NCBI RefSeq assembly: GCF_003254665.1
Contig: NZ_QHGY01000001.1
Span: forward strand, 744,001-808,000
DNA: 64,000 nucleotides
From: Billgrantia lactosivorans
GTDB lineage: Bacteria > Pseudomonadota > Gammaproteobacteria > Pseudomonadales > Halomonadaceae
Direction: 5' to 3'
Below are positions 17,952-27,123 of the stretch, piece after piece. Position 1 is the stretch's first letter. Every line of letters starts with the position of its first letter. The notes under the pieces were generated by a model. The model saw only the letters and a list, made by a program, of their open reading frames with translations. It was not told where the DNA came from and ran no database searches. The position numbers were made by a program, and so were the translations under genes.

Positions 17952-18587
17952 ATGGTGCAGCGCATTGCCGTGCTCACGGGCGACCTTGTCGATTCCCGCA
18001 AGGCCAGCGACCCGAAGCGGCTCTTCGAGGTGCTCGATGCCACTCTCGAGGCGATCACCGGCCGCTACGGCGGCCAGAGCGAACGTTACCGCGGCGACGG
18101 CTTTCAGCTCGCCCTGCCCGACCCGGCCTCGGCCATGCCCGCGGCAGTGCTGCTGCGTGCGGCACTGATCCGCCATTCCGAAGAGCGACAGCGCTGGGAC
18201 GCGCGCATTGCGGTCGCCATCGGCAAGGATCGCTGGCAGCCCGGACAGGGGGTCAGCGAGGCCAGCGGCGAGGTCTTCGTGCACTCCGGCCAGGCCCTCG
18301 ACGCCATGAGCGAGGGTTCTGCCCACCTCTGCCTGGTCGAGGATCGCCCCAGCGAATGCCTGGCGCTGCTGACCCGCTTCGTCGACGACCTGATCGACGG
18401 CTGGTCGCGCTACGCCGCCGAGGCGGTCTACCTTAGCCTGTGGCACGAGGAACCCCAACAGGCGCTGGCCAGGCGGCTCGGCATCAGCCAGCCCAGCGTG
18501 CACAAGCGGCTGCGGGCGGCGCGCTGGCCCCTGCTCGACGACTACCTGCGCCATCTCGAACAGCGCTTCAAGGACAACCCACGATGA
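17952..18587 (+). CDS. SatD-like protein: cyclase-like domain plus C-terminal helix-turn-helix
   Basis: 211 aa. The N-terminus VLTGDLVDSRK matches the SatD family. Read more broadly, the segment VLTGDLVDSR...RYGG...YRGDGFQLAL follows the layout of class III nucleotide cyclases, with Asp11 and Asp49 at the two metal positions. Residues about 165-190 (ALARRLGISQPSVHKRLRAA) look like a helix-turn-helix. The function is unknown; I infer a ligand- or nucleotide-linked regulator that may act on its own palindromic promoter. The start ATG 17952 has only weak AGGCGAG before it. The stop overlaps the DUF3307 start (ATGA), indicating coupled translation. Confidence 0.75.
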   Translation: MVQRIAVLTGDLVDSRKASDPKRLFEVLDATLEAITGRYGGQSERYRGDGFQLALPDPASAMPAAVLLRAALIRHSEERQRWDARIAVAIGKDRWQPGQGVSEASGEVFVHSGQALDAMSEGSAHLCLVEDRPSECLALLTRFVDDLIDGWSRYAAEAVYLSLWHEEPQQALARRLGISQPSVHKRLRAARWPLLDDYLRHLEQRFKDNPR

Positions 18588-19342
18588 ACGCCGATCTCTC
18601 GCTGTTGCTGGGGCTGGTGCTGGTCCATCTGCTCGGCGATTTCGCCCTGCAGCCAAGGCGCTGGGTCGAGGCCCGCTACACACGCAAGGTACGCTCGCCG
18701 CAGCTCTACCTCCACGCCGCGCTGCACGCCGGGCTGACCTTCGCGGTGCTGGGCGCGGCCACCCTCACCCACTCGACCGCAGGCTCCCTGTCCATGGCGC
18801 TGGGTGGCGCCTTGGCCATCGGTTCGAGCCACGCCCTGATCGACCTTGGCAAGGCCTATCTGCCCCCGCAAAGGCTGCGCTGGTTCTTGCTCGACCAGGC
18901 GCTGCACCTGCTGGTGTTGCTGGGCGTCTGGCTGACCTGGCTGGGCGATTGGCAGCCGTTGATCGCGTTCTGGCAATGGCTGTTCACCCCACCGGTACTC
19001 GGCGTCGTCGTCGCGTACCTGCTCGTCACAAGGCCGCTGTCGATCGTGATCGCCCTGGTCATGCGCCGCTGGAGTGCCGAGATCGACAACCCGGGCACCC
19101 TCATCGCCGCCGGGGCACGCATCGGCATGGCCGAGCGCGTGCTGGTGCTGACCCTGGTGCTGCTCGACCAGCTGACCGCCATCGGCTTCCTGCTCGCCGC
19201 CAAATCGGTGCTGCGCTTCGGCGAACTGCGCGGGGCGCAGGATCGCAAGCTGACCGAGTACGTGCTCATGGGCACCCTGCTCAGCGTCTCGACCGCGATG
19301 GTGCTGGGCCTGCTGATTCGACTGGCGACGACGGGGGGCTGA
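18584..19342 (+). CDS. DUF3307 integral membrane protein
   Basis: 252 aa with about six to seven membrane helices. The opening LLGLVLVHLLGDFALQPRRW and the later SSHALIDLGKAY are typical of DUF3307. Both hold conserved Asp and His that would lie near the membrane face. The function is unknown. The start codon overlaps the stop of the SatD-like gene by 4 bp (ATGA); pairing of SatD and DUF3307 genes is a recurrent arrangement in bacteria. The longer frame back to 18440 is a shadow of the SatD-like gene. Confidence 0.8.
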   Translation: MNADLSLLLGLVLVHLLGDFALQPRRWVEARYTRKVRSPQLYLHAALHAGLTFAVLGAATLTHSTAGSLSMALGGALAIGSSHALIDLGKAYLPPQRLRWFLLDQALHLLVLLGVWLTWLGDWQPLIAFWQWLFTPPVLGVVVAYLLVTRPLSIVIALVMRRWSAEIDNPGTLIAAGARIGMAERVLVLTLVLLDQLTAIGFLLAAKSVLRFGELRGAQDRKLTEYVLMGTLLSVSTAMVLGLLIRLATTGG

Positions 19343-19344
19343 AC

Positions 19345-20271
19345 ATGCCGCACCGCTGGGCCACCTTGATGAGCATGGCCATGACGGCAGCATGGCTGGC
19401 CGGCTGCGCCGCCCCCGGACACCTCGAGCAGCGCGACGGCTACGCGGTGGATCACAGTCAGGTGTCAGCCTCCCACTCCAGCCGGGTGCGCCACCTGGTG
19501 CTGCACTACACCGACGTCGACGAGGCCGAATCGCTGGCCGTGCTCACCGGCCCCCATGTCAGCGCCCACTACGTATTGCCGCTGCCGGCACGAGACCACC
19601 GCGGCCAGCCGCTGGTCTACCAGCTGGTCGACGAGGAGCGCCGCGCCTGGCACGCCGGCGCCAGCGCCTGGAGGGGCCGCACCAACATCAACGACACCTC
19701 GATCGGCATCGAGATCGTCAATTCCGGGCCCGACCGCCCGTATGCCGATGTGGAACGGCTGCTGGAAGAGGCCCCGGACGCCCCTGTGGAGATCCACTGG
19801 GCGCCCTACCCCGAGGCGCAGATCGAGGCGTTGATCGCTCTTTCGCGTGACATCATCGAGCGCCATGGCATCCATCCCACCGACGTGGTGGCACATTCCG
19901 ACATCGCACCGACGCGCAAGATCGACCCCGGCCCCCGCTTCCCGTGGCGCGAGCTGTATCAGGCGGGCATCGGCGTGTGGCCGGAGGAGGAAGACGTCGC
20001 GCGCTGGCAGGCCCGCTTCGCGACCCAGGCGCCACCACTTGCCACCCTGCAGCGGGCGCTCGGGGCATGGGGCTATTCGCTCGAGGAGAACGGCAGTCCG
20101 GACCGCACGACCCGCGCGGTGCTGCGCGCCTTCCAGATGCGCTTTCGCCCCGCCGACTACCGCGGCCGGCCGGATACCGAGACAGCGGCCATCCTCTGGT
20201 CACTGCTGGAAAAATATCGCCCCCTCGAGCTGCAACGGCTCGAGGGGGCGATGGCGGCGCCGGGCCAGTGA
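19345..20271 (+). CDS. amiD: Lipoprotein N-acetylmuramoyl-L-alanine amidase, AmiD-like
   Basis: 308 aa. A lipoprotein signal with lipobox LAGC (Cys at about residue 21) is followed by an amidase_2 domain. Its zinc ligands are in LVLHYTD, VAHSDIAPTRKIDPG and the His-containing centre. A C-terminal peptidoglycan-binding domain (LQRALGAWGYSLEENGSPD...VLRAFQMRF) follows. It cleaves the amide between MurNAc and the stem peptide, including anhydro-muropeptides, at the outer membrane. It starts 2 bp after the DUF3307 stop, with GGGGGG as ribosome-binding site, so it probably belongs to the SatD-DUF3307 transcript. Its 3' end contains a terminator for the opposite strand. Confidence 0.9.
   Translation: MPHRWATLMSMAMTAAWLAGCAAPGHLEQRDGYAVDHSQVSASHSSRVRHLVLHYTDVDEAESLAVLTGPHVSAHYVLPLPARDHRGQPLVYQLVDEERRAWHAGASAWRGRTNINDTSIGIEIVNSGPDRPYADVERLLEEAPDAPVEIHWAPYPEAQIEALIALSRDIIERHGIHPTDVVAHSDIAPTRKIDPGPRFPWRELYQAGIGVWPEEEDVARWQARFATQAPPLATLQRALGAWGYSLEENGSPDRTTRAVLRAFQMRFRPADYRGRPDTETAAILWSLLEKYRPLELQRLEGAMAAPGQ
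20208..20250 (-). terminator. Minus-strand terminator embedded in the 3' end of amiD
   Basis: Perfect 13-bp stem (20218-20230 with 20238-20250, ending CTCGAGC / GCTCGAG) and 7-nt loop. On the minus strand it is followed by ATATTTTTCC. It lies 28 bp past the stop of the convergent lipoprotein gene and inside the amiD coding sequence. Confidence 0.75.
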
Positions 20272-20277
20272 CGGCGT

Positions 20278-20715
20278 TTACATCGTCGCCAGCCGCTCGC
20301 GGTCGTGGATACCGGCCATGCGCACCAGTGCCAGGGCTTCGTCGAGACTTTCCACCTCCTCGACCCTCAACAGTTCGCGGTCGAGGCTCACCGGCATGCC
20401 GGTCCTCGCGGAGAGCAGTCGCTCCAGCGCGGGCAGGTCCATGCCTTCCTCCATCGGCAGGACATCGACGCCGGCGCTGTCGTGGGCGCTGGGCAGGTAG
20501 ATGGTGCCGTTGGAGAAGTCCACGGCGTAGGCGATCACTCCCGGAACGATGAAGAACAGCAGCCCCACGCCGTTGGCGATGGCCACCACCGGGTCGATAC
20601 GGCCGCTCAACTGGCCCTTGCGCTCGGGATGAAAGACGGTACCGCAACCCACCAGGGCGATGAGGGAGGTGCCAAGCACCAGGCCAGCCAGGGCCCGGCG
20701 GATTCGGATCGTCAT
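20278..20715 (-). CDS. Lipoprotein of unknown function
   Basis: 145 aa. A signal peptide ends in lipobox ALVGC (Cys at residue 24). It is followed by a well-conserved block FHPERKGQLSGRIDPVVAIANG and a hydrophobic stretch LLFFIVPGVIAYAVDF ending NGTIYLP. The remaining 70 residues are hydrophilic. I recognise this as a recurring gammaproteobacterial lipoprotein type, sometimes misnamed polyribonucleotide nucleotidyltransferase, but know no function. It is convergent with amiD, with 6 bp between stops. Confidence 0.7.
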   Translation of the reverse strand: MTIRIRRALAGLVLGTSLIALVGCGTVFHPERKGQLSGRIDPVVAIANGVGLLFFIVPGVIAYAVDFSNGTIYLPSAHDSAGVDVLPMEEGMDLPALERLLSARTGMPVSLDRELLRVEEVESLDEALALVRMAGIHDRERLATM

Positions 20716-20848
20716 GGAACGGATGCTCCGCAGAGGGTCAGCTTACCGACGCCGGACGATTGCCGCCCTTGGCGCCGCCATGGAGAATGGCGGGAGATTA
20801 CCACAACAGCGACTCATACGTACGTTTGAAACTTTCACGGAGGGACCC

Positions 20849-21442
20849 ATGAGCGAAACGCGACTGCTCACCTGCCAGGGCAGCGCCATCGAGCCGCGAC
20901 TGGATGCACTGGCCACCCTGCGCATCACCGTGTTCCGTGATTACCCCTACCTGTATGACGGCAGCTTCGACTACGAGGCCAACTACCTGCGCCGCTACGC
21001 CGAGTGCCCCGAGAGCCTGTTCGTACTGGCCGAGGACGGCGATGCCCTGGTGGGGGCCGCCACCGGCATGCCGCTGGCCGAGGACGTGGAGGAATTCCGT
21101 GCGCCGTTCGAGCGTGCCGGCTTCGATATCGACAGCGTGTTCTACTACGGCGAATCGGTACTGCTGCCGAGCTACCGGGGTCGCGGTATCGGCAAGGCCT
21201 TCCTCGCCGAGCGCGAGCGCCACGCGGCCAAGCGCGGCTTTGCCACCGTGGCCTTCTGCGCCGTGGAGCGCCCCGCCGATCACCCGCTGAAGCCGGCCGA
21301 CTACGTGCCGCTGCATGGCTTCTGGCGCTCGCAGGGCTACGAGCGCCACCCGGAGCTCGCCACCACCTTTCGCTGGAAGGACATCGGCGAGCCGGAGGAG
21401 AGCGACAAGCCGATGGTGTTCTGGCTGAAGTCATTGAGATAA
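20849..21442 (+). CDS. GNAT family N-acetyltransferase
   Basis: 197 aa. The acetyl-CoA-binding motif YRGRGIGKAFL sits in a GNAT-type fold with beta strands on either side (SVFYYGESVLLPSYR before it, GFATVAFCAVERP after it). The acceptor is unknown. The start ATG 20849 has GGAGGG 4 bases upstream; an in-frame extension to 20660 is not family-like. It is divergent from the lipoprotein gene. A dispersed repeat lies between it and proS. Confidence 0.82.
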   Translation: MSETRLLTCQGSAIEPRLDALATLRITVFRDYPYLYDGSFDYEANYLRRYAECPESLFVLAEDGDALVGAATGMPLAEDVEEFRAPFERAGFDIDSVFYYGESVLLPSYRGRGIGKAFLAERERHAAKRGFATVAFCAVERPADHPLKPADYVPLHGFWRSQGYERHPELATTFRWKDIGEPEESDKPMVFWLKSLR

Positions 21443-21457
21443 CAGTCACACGAGGGG

Positions 21458-21592
21458 CGCCGGGGACAGGAGGTCATTTGCCAGGGGTGAGGAGCACTGC
21501 TCCGCTCGCAGGACCGGGATGCGTGAGCGAAGCAGGGCAAATGTAGCGCCCAGGGATGGGGGCACAGCGCCTCCTTGAAGCCCGGTCGACGG
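21458..21592 (+). repeat. Dispersed intergenic repeat, copy 1
   Basis: 135 bp between the acetyltransferase gene and proS. It shares several long blocks with the reverse complement of 59990-60162: CGCCGGGGACAGG, TTTGCCAGGGGTGAGGAGCA with CTGCTCCG, GTAGCGCCCAGG, GGGCACAGCGCCTCCT and GTCGACGG. It contains a GGAGCA-C-TGCTCC palindrome and TTTGCC...GGCAAA inverted ends. Confidence 0.8.
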
Positions 21593-21723
21593 ACCAGCGC
21601 CGAGGCATACGGGTTGAGCAACGCTTTTGCCGCCGTTACCCGTTGGCCGTACAATGCCCCGAACGCCGCCCGCCGCGGCACCTCGACTCATGTCAGCCCA
21701 TGCTGGAAGGAAACGCCGGACCC

Positions 21724-23445
<1,722 letters not shown>

Positions 23446-24128
23446 ACGCCTGCCGGCCGCGGCGCTACTGGTCGCGGCCGGCCTGCTTGGCAGCGTACCA
23501 GCGTCGGCGCTCGAGCATGGCGAGGAGTTCCACGCCGAGGAAGCTGGCTTTCTCGACGCCCTGCCCGTTGCCCTGGAGGCGCCACCCGCTCAGCGGGTAC
23601 GGGTGGAAGCCGACATCCCGCCGTCGCTGCGCCAGACCCTCGATACGCTGGTGACCACACCGCCTTCGCCGGACCAGGTATGGGCGGCACGTCAGTGGAT
23701 GAGCGAGATGGAGCCCAGGCTTGCACGCTTCGTCCACGACGAGGCTCTGCGCGGCGAGATGCTCACCCGCATCTACCACGAGGCCCGGCTGGCCGGACTG
23801 GCGCCCGAGATCGTGCTCGCCGTGATCCAGGTGGAGAGCGCCTTCCAGCCGCAGGCGATCTCCTCCGCCGGCGCCGTGGGGCTGATGCAGATCATGCCAT
23901 TCTGGATCCGTGAGCTGGGCCGCAGCGCCGACGATCTGATGGACCCCTGGCTCAACCTGCGCTACGGCTGCACCATCCTCGCCCACTACCTGGCCGTCGA
24001 ACGCGGCGACCTTACCCGGGCGCTGGCCCGCTACAACGGCAGCTTGGGCCAGACCTGGTATCCCGAACGGGTGATGCGCACCTGGACCGAGCACTGGTGG
24101 GTCGAGCGCTGAAGGCAACGTGGACGCA

Positions 24129-24157
24129 CAAAAAAATGCCGGCCCAATTGGGCCGGC
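24129..24157 (-). terminator. Rho-independent terminator of the CcoM-like gene
   Basis: Stem GCCGGCCC-AATT-GGGCCGGC (24138-24157), preceded on the plus strand by ACAAAAAAAT, so the minus-strand RNA ends in a U run. A second GGGGGG/CCCCCC hairpin (24162-24176) precedes it on that strand. It also lies just after the transglycosylase stop on the other strand. Confidence 0.88.
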
Positions 24158-24207
24158 TACTGGGGGGAAGATCCCCCCTCCCCTGACGACTTGCTCTGCT
24201 GGCTGGC

Positions 24208-24324
24208 TCAGTGCTTGCGCTTGCGACGGTGATCGCGAATCACGAAGCCGACCCAACCTGCCAAGAACGCGACCATCATCGCGACGGTTACCAGCCCGAA
24301 AATCACTGCGTCATCCCAGTACAT
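24208..24324 (-). CDS. Small membrane protein resembling cbb3 oxidase subunit CcoM
   Basis: 38 aa: an acidic N-terminus MYWDDAV, one transmembrane helix (about residues 8-30, with VTVAMMVAFLAGWVGFVIRD) and a basic tail HRRKRKH. The pattern closely recalls CcoM, the tiny assembly and stability subunit of Pseudomonas cbb3 cytochrome oxidases, which has VTVGLMVAF and AGFGYFIWKD-like segments; I quote that from memory. The ribosome-binding site GGGGAGAG is good and a strong terminator follows. N-in/C-out versus the reverse is not clear. No oxidase genes are in the window. It is too short for most gene callers. Confidence 0.7.
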   Translation of the reverse strand: MYWDDAVIFGLVTVAMMVAFLAGWVGFVIRDHRRKRKH

Positions 24325-24383
24325 GGTGGTCTCTCCCCGTCACCTGATGCGATGGGTTCACTCTAGCCCGTTGATGACAGGGG

Positions 24384-24455
24384 AAAACTGACCTGCATCA
24401 AATTTCGCCGCGGGCGTGGCGAGTGACGCGCGGCGAATTGATGCAGGTCAGTTTT
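24384..24455. terminator. Long-stem bidirectional terminator downstream of the SlyD-type gene
   Basis: Arms 24384-24412 and 24429-24455 pair over about 27 bp with one small bulge (AACTGACCTGCATCAA... with ...TTGATGCAGGTCAGTT) around a 16-nt loop. T runs follow on both strands (TTTTT plus, TTTT minus). It is 26 bp past the stop of the isomerase gene, which reads toward it. Confidence 0.8.
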
Positions 24456-24481
24456 TGGGCAAGGTTTTCATCGCGTGCGGC

Positions 24482-24988
24482 CTAGGGCAGCTTGCGATCT
24501 TCCACTGCGGAGGGGGTGACGTCGGCGGCAAGCGGGTGGCCCTTGGCCAGCTCGGCGCGAGTCGCCTCGCGCACCTCGAGCACTTCCAGTGCATAGCTCA
24601 GCGTCTGGCCGGCCAACGGGTGATTGGTATCCACCACCACGCTGTCGTCACGGACCTCGAGCACCGTGACGATCTGCGGGCCGTCGTCGCCCGGGGTCTG
24701 GAAGCGCATGCCGGGGGCCAAGGCGTCCTGGGGAAAGGCGCCGCGACCGACCTGCTGCACCAGCTCGTCGTTGCGCTCGCCGTAGGCTTCGTGCGGCGCC
24801 AGGGTCACGACGAGCCTGTCACCGGCCGCGTGCCCCGCCAGGGCACGCTCGAGGGCGGCCATGATGTTGTCGTGGCCATGCAGGTAGTCGAGGGGCGTGG
24901 CGCGCGCCCGCGAGTCGTCGAGCACCTGTCCCTGCGCGTCGCTGAGAACGTAGTGCAGGGTCACGACCCGCTGCGGGGCTATGTTCAT
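24482..24988 (-). CDS. FKBP-type peptidyl-prolyl isomerase, SlyD/FkpB-like
   Basis: 168 aa. The FKBP core is visible (VLDDSRARATPLDYLHGHDN) with an inserted flap domain typical of SlyD (HEAYGERNDELVQQVGRGAFP) and a closing strand DTNHPLAGQTLSYALEVLEV. It speeds proline isomerisation and has chaperone activity in the cytoplasm. The His/Cys-rich metal-binding tail of E. coli SlyD is absent; the tail here is PSAVEDRKLP. The start has AAGAGGAG upstream. It follows rfaH on the same strand by 42 bp and may share its transcript. Confidence 0.9.
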   Translation of the reverse strand: MNIAPQRVVTLHYVLSDAQGQVLDDSRARATPLDYLHGHDNIMAALERALAGHAAGDRLVVTLAPHEAYGERNDELVQQVGRGAFPQDALAPGMRFQTPGDDGPQIVTVLEVRDDSVVVDTNHPLAGQTLSYALEVLEVREATRAELAKGHPLAADVTPSAVEDRKLP

Positions 24989-25030
24989 GGGGTCTCCTCT
25001 TGTCGATGGCGAGGCCTGCAGACCCGGGGC

Positions 25031-25573
25031 TCAGGTACGCGGCCGCAGGTTCGCCACGGGCATTTCCAGCTGCTGCTGGCGATTGAGCAGGTTGAGCAGG
25101 ACGATCGCCCGCTCGTCGCCCTTGTGGCTGGCAAAGACCGCCTGCAGATCCTTGAACGGCCCTTCGGTGATCTCGACCTTCTCGCCGGCGCGGAAGTAGA
25201 CGTTGGCCACGTTCTCCTGCCCCTGGGCGCCCTGCTCGCGCAGCATGCTCACCAGCTCGTCGTCGACCGGCAGCGGCCGGTCGCCGAAGGTGACGATCTT
25301 GAGCACGCCCCGGGTCGAGCGGATCGGCCGCCAGTTGCTGGCGATGCGGTCGAGGCAAATGAACAGGTAGTGGGGGAACAGCGGCTCGTCCAGCCAGACC
25401 AGCTTGCCGCCGCGTTTCTTCTGCACCTGCAGGATGGGATGGAACAGTTCGTAGCCCTGGTTGGCGAGGTGCTCCGCGGCGCGGAAGGATTCCCCGCCCT
25501 TGCACTGAACGACGTACCAGCGCGGCAGGCTATCGTTCTCGTCTTCGATCGGCTGACGTTCGCTGTGGCTCAT
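25031..25573 (-). CDS. rfaH: Transcription antitermination protein RfaH
   Basis: 180 aa with an N-terminal NGN domain (PRWYVVQCKGGESFRAAEHL...PLFPHYLFICLD) and a C-terminal KOW-like segment (FRAGEKVEITEGPFKDLQAVF). The short linker and SMLREQG region fit the RfaH branch of NusG paralogues. RfaH boards paused RNA polymerase at ops sites and prevents termination in long operons, often for surface polysaccharide. No ops-containing operon lies in this window. It is divergent from the AmpG-like gene. The 12-residue N-terminal extension before PRWYV is slightly longer than in E. coli. Confidence 0.88.
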   Translation of the reverse strand: MSHSERQPIEDENDSLPRWYVVQCKGGESFRAAEHLANQGYELFHPILQVQKKRGGKLVWLDEPLFPHYLFICLDRIASNWRPIRSTRGVLKIVTFGDRPLPVDDELVSMLREQGAQGQENVANVYFRAGEKVEITEGPFKDLQAVFASHKGDERAIVLLNLLNRQQQLEMPVANLRPRT

Positions 25574-25749
25574 GAAGGCCTCCTACCGGATATCCTGCTG
25601 GCATCGATGCCGGGGCTCTGCAACAATCGAGCGGCCGAACGATGGGGCCTCCTGGGCCGCCCACCTCCGCCGAGCGGTGGGCCATTCTAACACTCTTGCC
25701 GGCCGTGGGCCGCCCCCCGGCCAACGACCATCGAGGAGTTCCGCCACGC

Positions 25750-27117
25750 ATGATCACCCCCACCGCTCAGCGCAGTTGGCGAGCCGCCCTGGCGATCTAC
25801 CTGCGAGCCCCCGTGATCACCATGCTGTTCCTGGGCTTCTCGGCCGGGTTGCCGTTCCTGCTGGTCTTCTCGACCCTGTCGGCCTGGCTGCGCAGCGACG
25901 GCGTCGAGGTAGCCGCCATCGGCTTCTTCTCCTGGATCGGCATGCTCTACTCGATCAAGTTCTTCTGGGCTCCGGTGGTGGACCGCCTGGCCCTGCCCGT
26001 GTTGACCCGCAGCTTCGGCCAGCGCCGCGGCTGGATGCTGCTCGCCCAGGCCTTGATCGTCGCGGGCCTGGTCGGCCTGGCGAGCCTCGACCCGCGGCAG
26101 AACCTGGTACTGGTGGCGAGCTTCGCGCTGCTGGTGGCCTTCGGCTCGGCCACCCAGGACATCGCCATCGACGCCTTCCGCATCGAGTCGGCGCCGGACG
26201 ACATCCAGGCGGCCATGGCCTCGACCTACATCATCGGCTATCGCGGCGGCCTGCTCGCCGCCGGCGCCGGAGCCCTCTACGTGGCCTCCTGGCTCTCCTG
26301 GCACGCGGCCTACCTGACCATGGCGATGCTGGTCGGCGTGGGCGTCATCACGGTGCTGCTGCGCCCCGAGCCCGAGCGCCTGTCGCTGACCACGCAGTTG
26401 ATCCACGAGCCTCGCGTACGCGCCTTCATCCGCGTCAGCCGTGGCAAGCCGCGCCTGCTGCGGCGGCTGGGCGCCTGGCTGATCGGCGCGGTGGTGTGCC
26501 CCTTCACCGATTTCGTGTCCCGCCATCGGCTCAAGGCGCTGTGGCTGCTGGTGTTCGTGGCGGTGTTCCGCATCAGCGACCTGGCGATGGCCTCGATGGC
26601 CAATCCGCTCTATATCGACATGGGCTTTTCGCTGGCGACCATCGCCAACGTCACCAACGTGTTCGGCATCGCCATGAGCATCGGCGGCGGCATCCTGGGT
26701 GGGCTGCTGGTGGCGCGCTACGGGATCGGCCCGATCCTGGTGCTGGGGGCGACGGCGGCGACCTTGACCAACCTGCTCTTCGCCGGCCTGGCGCTGGCCG
26801 GCCAGAGCCTGCCGATGCTGGTGATGGCGATCGTCGGCGACAACCTGGCCAATGGCCTGGCCAGCGCGGTGTTCATCGCCTTCCTGTCGAGCCTGACCTC
26901 GCGCGCCTACACCGCGACCCAGTATGCGCTGTTCTCGTCGCTGATGACGCTGCCGGGCAAGTTCCTGAGCGGCTTCGGTGGCATGGTCGTGGCGGCGGAG
27001 GGTTACGCGACCTTCTTCGTCATCGCCACGGCACTGGGGCTGCCGGCCATCGCGCTGGCGATCTGGATCAGCCGCGACAGGGAGCTGGTGCCGCCGCCCG
27101 CCCCCCGCGCGGCCTGA
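25750..27117 (+). CDS. ampG: AmpG-like muropeptide permease (MFS)
   Basis: 455 aa with about 12 to 14 membrane helices. Family hallmarks are FLGFSAGLPFLLVFSTLSAWLR near the N-terminus, the helix-4 region SATQDIAIDAFRIE, and YTATQYALFSSLMTLPGKFLSGF near the C-terminus. AmpG imports anhydro-muropeptides for recycling; two peptidoglycan-cleaving enzymes (amiD and the SLT enzyme) lie within 6 kb, which fits. The start ATG 25750 has GAGGAG 12 bases upstream; the frame is open further to 25642 without similarity. Its stop lies 6 bp from the convergent SEC-C gene. Confidence 0.88.
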   Translation: MITPTAQRSWRAALAIYLRAPVITMLFLGFSAGLPFLLVFSTLSAWLRSDGVEVAAIGFFSWIGMLYSIKFFWAPVVDRLALPVLTRSFGQRRGWMLLAQALIVAGLVGLASLDPRQNLVLVASFALLVAFGSATQDIAIDAFRIESAPDDIQAAMASTYIIGYRGGLLAAGAGALYVASWLSWHAAYLTMAMLVGVGVITVLLRPEPERLSLTTQLIHEPRVRAFIRVSRGKPRLLRRLGAWLIGAVVCPFTDFVSRHRLKALWLLVFVAVFRISDLAMASMANPLYIDMGFSLATIANVTNVFGIAMSIGGGILGGLLVARYGIGPILVLGATAATLTNLLFAGLALAGQSLPMLVMAIVGDNLANGLASAVFIAFLSSLTSRAYTATQYALFSSLMTLPGKFLSGFGGMVVAAEGYATFFVIATALGLPAIALAIWISRDRELVPPPAPRAA

Positions 27118-27123
27118 CCGCGC

